From RGIG990 sp045589455 (GTDB taxonomy: Bacteria; Verrucomicrobiota; Kiritimatiellia; RFP12; UBA3636), in the NCBI GenBank assembly GCA_045589455.1, contig JAZNPC010000077.1:26931-90930 (forward strand): a stretch of DNA of 64,000 nucleotides, in the 5' to 3' direction. Each line of letters begins with the position of its first letter. Within the stretch, counting starts at the first letter, position 1. The notes under the pieces were generated by a model that saw only the letters and a list, made by a program, of their open reading frames with translations, was not told where the DNA came from and did not search any database. Made by a program: the position numbers and the translations under genes. Shown piece after piece: positions 61,481 to 64,000 of this stretch.

Positions 61481-62356
61481 TTATTTCTTCAATGTATTTG
61501 CTGCTGACTTTGCTGTATTTGCCATAAGCATAGCAATAGTCATCGGACCAACACCACCTGGAACTGGTGTAATTTTATCAGCAATTTCACTAATAGCTGG
61601 ATAATCAACATCCCCTACAAGCCTAAAGCCATTTTTCTTTGTTGCATCCTCAATGCGATTTACACCAACGTCAATTACAACAACACCTGGCTTAACCATA
61701 TCGGCTGTAACGGTATTTGGGCGACCCGCCGCTACAATCAAAATATCTGCTTGACGAGTAAAGCTTGCCATATCCTTTGTGCCTGTGTGGCAAATTGTAA
61801 CTGTGGCATTTGCTCCAGCTGCCTTCTGAATTAGAAGATTAGCAACAGGCTTACCAACGATGTTACTACGACCAACAACTACCACATGCTTGCCAGAGGT
61901 CTCTACTCCACTACGAATCAATAGCTGAATAATGCCATGCGGTGTGCAAGGAAGGAAGGTATCCTCACCAAGAACCATTTTACCTAGGCTAATTGGGTGG
62001 AAACCATCAACATCCTTTTCTGGAGAAATTGCTCTAATTACGGCTGCCTCATCAATATGCTTTGGCAATGGTAGCTGTACAAGAATACCGTGAACAGCTG
62101 GATCCTGATTTAGACGCTCTATTTCTGCTAAAAGCACTTCCTCTGAAGTATCTGCAGCCATGCGTATTGGGAATGAGCGAATGCCCACCTCAACACACGC
62201 GCGCTCCTTGGCTGTCACATATGATACAGAAGCAGGATTATCTCCTACTAGTATTACGGCCAAGCCTGGCTCTACGCCAGCAGCCTTTAATCTAACAACC
62301 TCAGCAGCAACCTCGCTGCGAATCTCAGCAGAAATTTGTTTACCGTCTATATTCAT
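61481..62356 (-). CDS. folD: Methylene-tetrahydrofolate dehydrogenase/cyclohydrolase
   Basis: 291 residues, normal length. It interconverts 5,10-methylene-, methenyl- and 10-formyl-tetrahydrofolate, the last being the substrate of fmt. SYVTAKERACVEVGI holds the catalytic Lys, VQLPLPKHID and PCTPHGIIQLL bind folate, GRSNIVGKPVANLL binds NADP, and TPVPGGVGPMTIAMLMANT closes the site. Downstream of dapL by 83 bp. Confidence 0.97.
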   Translation of the reverse strand: MNIDGKQISAEIRSEVAAEVVRLKAAGVEPGLAVILVGDNPASVSYVTAKERACVEVGIRSFPIRMAADTSEEVLLAEIERLNQDPAVHGILVQLPLPKHIDEAAVIRAISPEKDVDGFHPISLGKMVLGEDTFLPCTPHGIIQLLIRSGVETSGKHVVVVGRSNIVGKPVANLLIQKAAGANATVTICHTGTKDMASFTRQADILIVAAGRPNTVTADMVKPGVVVIDVGVNRIEDATKKNGFRLVGDVDYPAISEIADKITPVPGGVGPMTIAMLMANTAKSAANTLKK

Positions 62357-62439
62357 TTTGTTCGTTCATATTTTGTGGACGATGCCACAATTTAAAGCAT
62401 TCCTTATGCGGCTAACATAGCGCACTAGTTTGCGTAATG

Positions 62440-63660
62440 TTATAGCACCTTCTTCAATCGCTCAACAGCCTCTAGCACATTTTCCTTTGAATTGAATGCA
62501 CTAATACGGATATAACCATTACCGCAACGACCAAAGCCTGCACCTGGTGTTGTTACAATCTGAGCATTGTTCAATAGATAATCAAAGAACTCCCATGAAT
62601 CCTTGCCGGTATTGAACCAAATATATGGAGAGTTATCACCACCTGTTGGCTTATAGCCCTTCTCGATTAGAGCCTCACGGATAATCTTTGCATTCTCCAA
62701 GTAGCCATCGATAAGTGCCTTCGTTGCAGCCTTACCCTCTGGTGAGTAAACAGCCTCTGCAGCACGCTGTACTGGATATGCAACGCCATTAAACTTTGTG
62801 CTCATACGGCGAGCCCACATTGGCTGAAGCATAATCTTGTTACCATTCTCATCAAACACACGGCACTCCTTTGGAACTACGCTATAGCCACAGCGTGTAC
62901 CTGTAAAGCCAGCAGTCTTAGAGAAGCTACGGAACTCAACGGCAACTTCCTTTGCACCAGGTAGCTCATAGATTGAGTGAGGGATTGATTCGTCACGAAT
63001 AAATGCAACATATGCTGCATCAAATAGAATTAGAGCATCATTTGCATGTGCATAATCAACCCATGCCTGTAGCTGCTCACGAGTCGCAACAGCACCAGTT
63101 GGATTATTTGGGAAGCATAGATAAATTAGGTCAACCTTTTCCACTGGAAGTGCAGGAACAAAATTATTCTCCTCAGTGCTGTTTAAATAAACAAGACCCT
63201 CATAGCGACCATCAACCGCGGCACCTGTTCTACCAGCCATTACGTTTGTATCAACATAAACTGGGTATACAGGATCTGGCACAGCAATACGAATATCGTT
63301 TGAGAATAGCTCCTGGAAATTACCTGTGTCGCACTTTGCACCATCTGAAACAAAAATCTCTGATGCATCAATATCTGCACCACGTGCCTTAAAGTCGTGC
63401 TCAGCAATTGCTTCACGTAGGAATGCATAACCATGGTCTGGACCATAGCCACGGAAGGTTGCGTCCTCACCCATTTCTGCTGTAGCCTTTGCCATAGCAT
63501 CAACACATGGCTTTGGAAGAGCCTTTGTTACATCACCGATACCAAGACGGATTAGCTTTGCATCTGGATTTGCTTCTGTATATTTTTTTACACGTTGAGC
63601 GATATCTGAGAAAAGATAAGAAGCTTGAATTTTACTAAAATTTGGATTTGCTTTAATCAT
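62440..63660 (-). CDS. dapL: LL-diaminopimelate aminotransferase
   Basis: 406 residues. It makes LL-diaminopimelate directly from tetrahydrodipicolinate, so lysine and peptidoglycan precursors bypass the acyl routes. IRLGIGDVTKALP, FRGYGPDHGYAFLREA, DGAKCDTGNFQELF, NPTGAVATREQL and the PLP-Lys site FRSFSKTAGFTGTRCGY are the DapL signatures. GAAGGA precedes the ATG. The DapL route is typical of Chlamydiae, Verrucomicrobia-Lentisphaerae relatives, plants and some anaerobes. Confidence 0.97.
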   Translation of the reverse strand: MIKANPNFSKIQASYLFSDIAQRVKKYTEANPDAKLIRLGIGDVTKALPKPCVDAMAKATAEMGEDATFRGYGPDHGYAFLREAIAEHDFKARGADIDASEIFVSDGAKCDTGNFQELFSNDIRIAVPDPVYPVYVDTNVMAGRTGAAVDGRYEGLVYLNSTEENNFVPALPVEKVDLIYLCFPNNPTGAVATREQLQAWVDYAHANDALILFDAAYVAFIRDESIPHSIYELPGAKEVAVEFRSFSKTAGFTGTRCGYSVVPKECRVFDENGNKIMLQPMWARRMSTKFNGVAYPVQRAAEAVYSPEGKAATKALIDGYLENAKIIREALIEKGYKPTGGDNSPYIWFNTGKDSWEFFDYLLNNAQIVTTPGAGFGRCGNGYIRISAFNSKENVLEAVERLKKVL

Positions 63661-63693
63661 TGAAATTCCTTCGTTAAAAAATTATTGTATAAA

Positions 63694-63722
63694 ATTATAC
63701 CAAAAAAACACCTTAATATCAA
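63694..63722 (-). promoter_or_regulatory. Promoter of dapL
   Basis: Minus strand TTGATA, 17-bp spacer, TATAAT, ending 34 bases before the ATG. The -35 box contains the TGA stop codon of the transposase remnant. Confidence 0.75.
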
Positions 63723-64000
63723 CAAACAAACCGAAAAGACAATGTTTTGGGTGCAAAGAGTTTTTTATGCAGGTTAAGAAACAAATGATACTTGCTCAAG
63801 ATGTTTTTTCTATACCTGAAGAATTCTTCTAACCTATTTGACATTAACAGTGTTCTAAAAGGTAATAGTGATTTAACACCATTAAGTGACCAAATCATTC
63901 CTGATTGTTTAAAACGCTGACAAACAATTGTCTTACAACCACTTTCAATTACTCCCGAACCAATAAACCATCCATTAGCACTATAAATATCATATTTCAT
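63719..64000 (-). CDS. ISKra4-type transposase, C-terminal part, cut by window end
   Basis: The visible 93 residues contain the ISKra4-family C-terminal signature GSGVIESGCKTIVCQRFKQS followed by GMIWSLNGVKSLLPFR and LMSNRLEEFF. The first Met is probably internal and the gene continues beyond 64000. After EEFF about 39 extra residues run on to the stop inside the dapL -35 box, longer than usual for the family. This suggests that the original stop, or the end of the element, has been lost. No terminal inverted repeat can be identified from this side alone. Confidence 0.75.
   Translation of the reverse strand: MKYDIYSANGWFIGSGVIESGCKTIVCQRFKQSGMIWSLNGVKSLLPFRTLLMSNRLEEFFRYRKNILSKYHLFLNLHKKLFAPKTLSFRFVC

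Noticed and set aside
1..64000. tRNA, rRNA or tmRNA genes
   Set aside because: No cloverleaf with TTC-loop and acceptor pairing, and no rRNA-like sequence, was noticed by eye; a covariance-model scan would be needed to be certain.

Overview
The window most likely comes from a strictly anaerobic, gut-type bacterium of the PVC superphylum; the Kiritimatiellae/Lentisphaerae side is my best guess. The support is LL-diaminopimelate aminotransferase (dapL), a V-type ATPase run in the chlamydia-like order B-D-I-K, HydF (maturation of [FeFe] hydrogenase), a DUF2723/TPR membrane protein, and a very large secreted PA14/beta-rich protein. Base composition is AT-rich. Many promoters read TTG-N17-TATAAT. 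From about 20.9 kb to the right end nearly every gene lies on the minus strand. No tRNA, rRNA or CRISPR array was seen.

0-13.2 kb is accessory DNA. It holds the end of an AAA/DUF4143 ATPase, then a minus-strand run (in transcription order): DUF2075 ATPase with a nuclease-like N-terminus, NUDIX hydrolase, HNH nuclease, DUF262/DUF1524 protein, a winged-helix gene remnant, and a CoiA-UvrD helicase fusion. The genes are tightly packed behind one good promoter (10246-10274). Two small genes and a DUF1016 nuclease lie upstream. The region is bounded by GC-rich composite repeats in opposite orientation (1100-1450 and 12600-13160). This is the best candidate for an undescribed defence system in the window.

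13.2-20.5 kb holds a GH39 glycosidase whose last 78 bp are exactly duplicated around an inserted hairpin element, then fmt, and divergently a 1419-residue secreted protein. 20.5-29 kb holds degraded coding remnants, murI with a DUF2723/TPR gene, and an operon of a TolC-like lipoprotein, a secreted endonuclease/exonuclease/phosphatase and a GGQ release-factor homologue, followed by a 163-bp tandem repeat.

29-42.2 kb holds the operon tpiA-secG-(degenerate sulfatase/TPR)-lysS, two secreted polysaccharide-related genes (beta-helix protein and GH5-like hydrolase), a small secreted repeat protein, and PP-loop thiolase/mntP/hydF. 42.2-53.9 kb holds V-ATPase B-D-I-K (no A or E next to it, and a sodium-type rotor site) and the operon manC-HNH-nadB-SGNH hydrolase-GT-C membrane protein. 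53.9-63.7 kb holds uppS-cdsA-hemolysin III-Ca/cation exchanger-tyrosine recombinase, and dapL-folD-aminotransferase-zinc-ribbon protein-sanA-like. The right edge cuts an ISKra4-type transposase whose stop codon lies inside the dapL -35 box.
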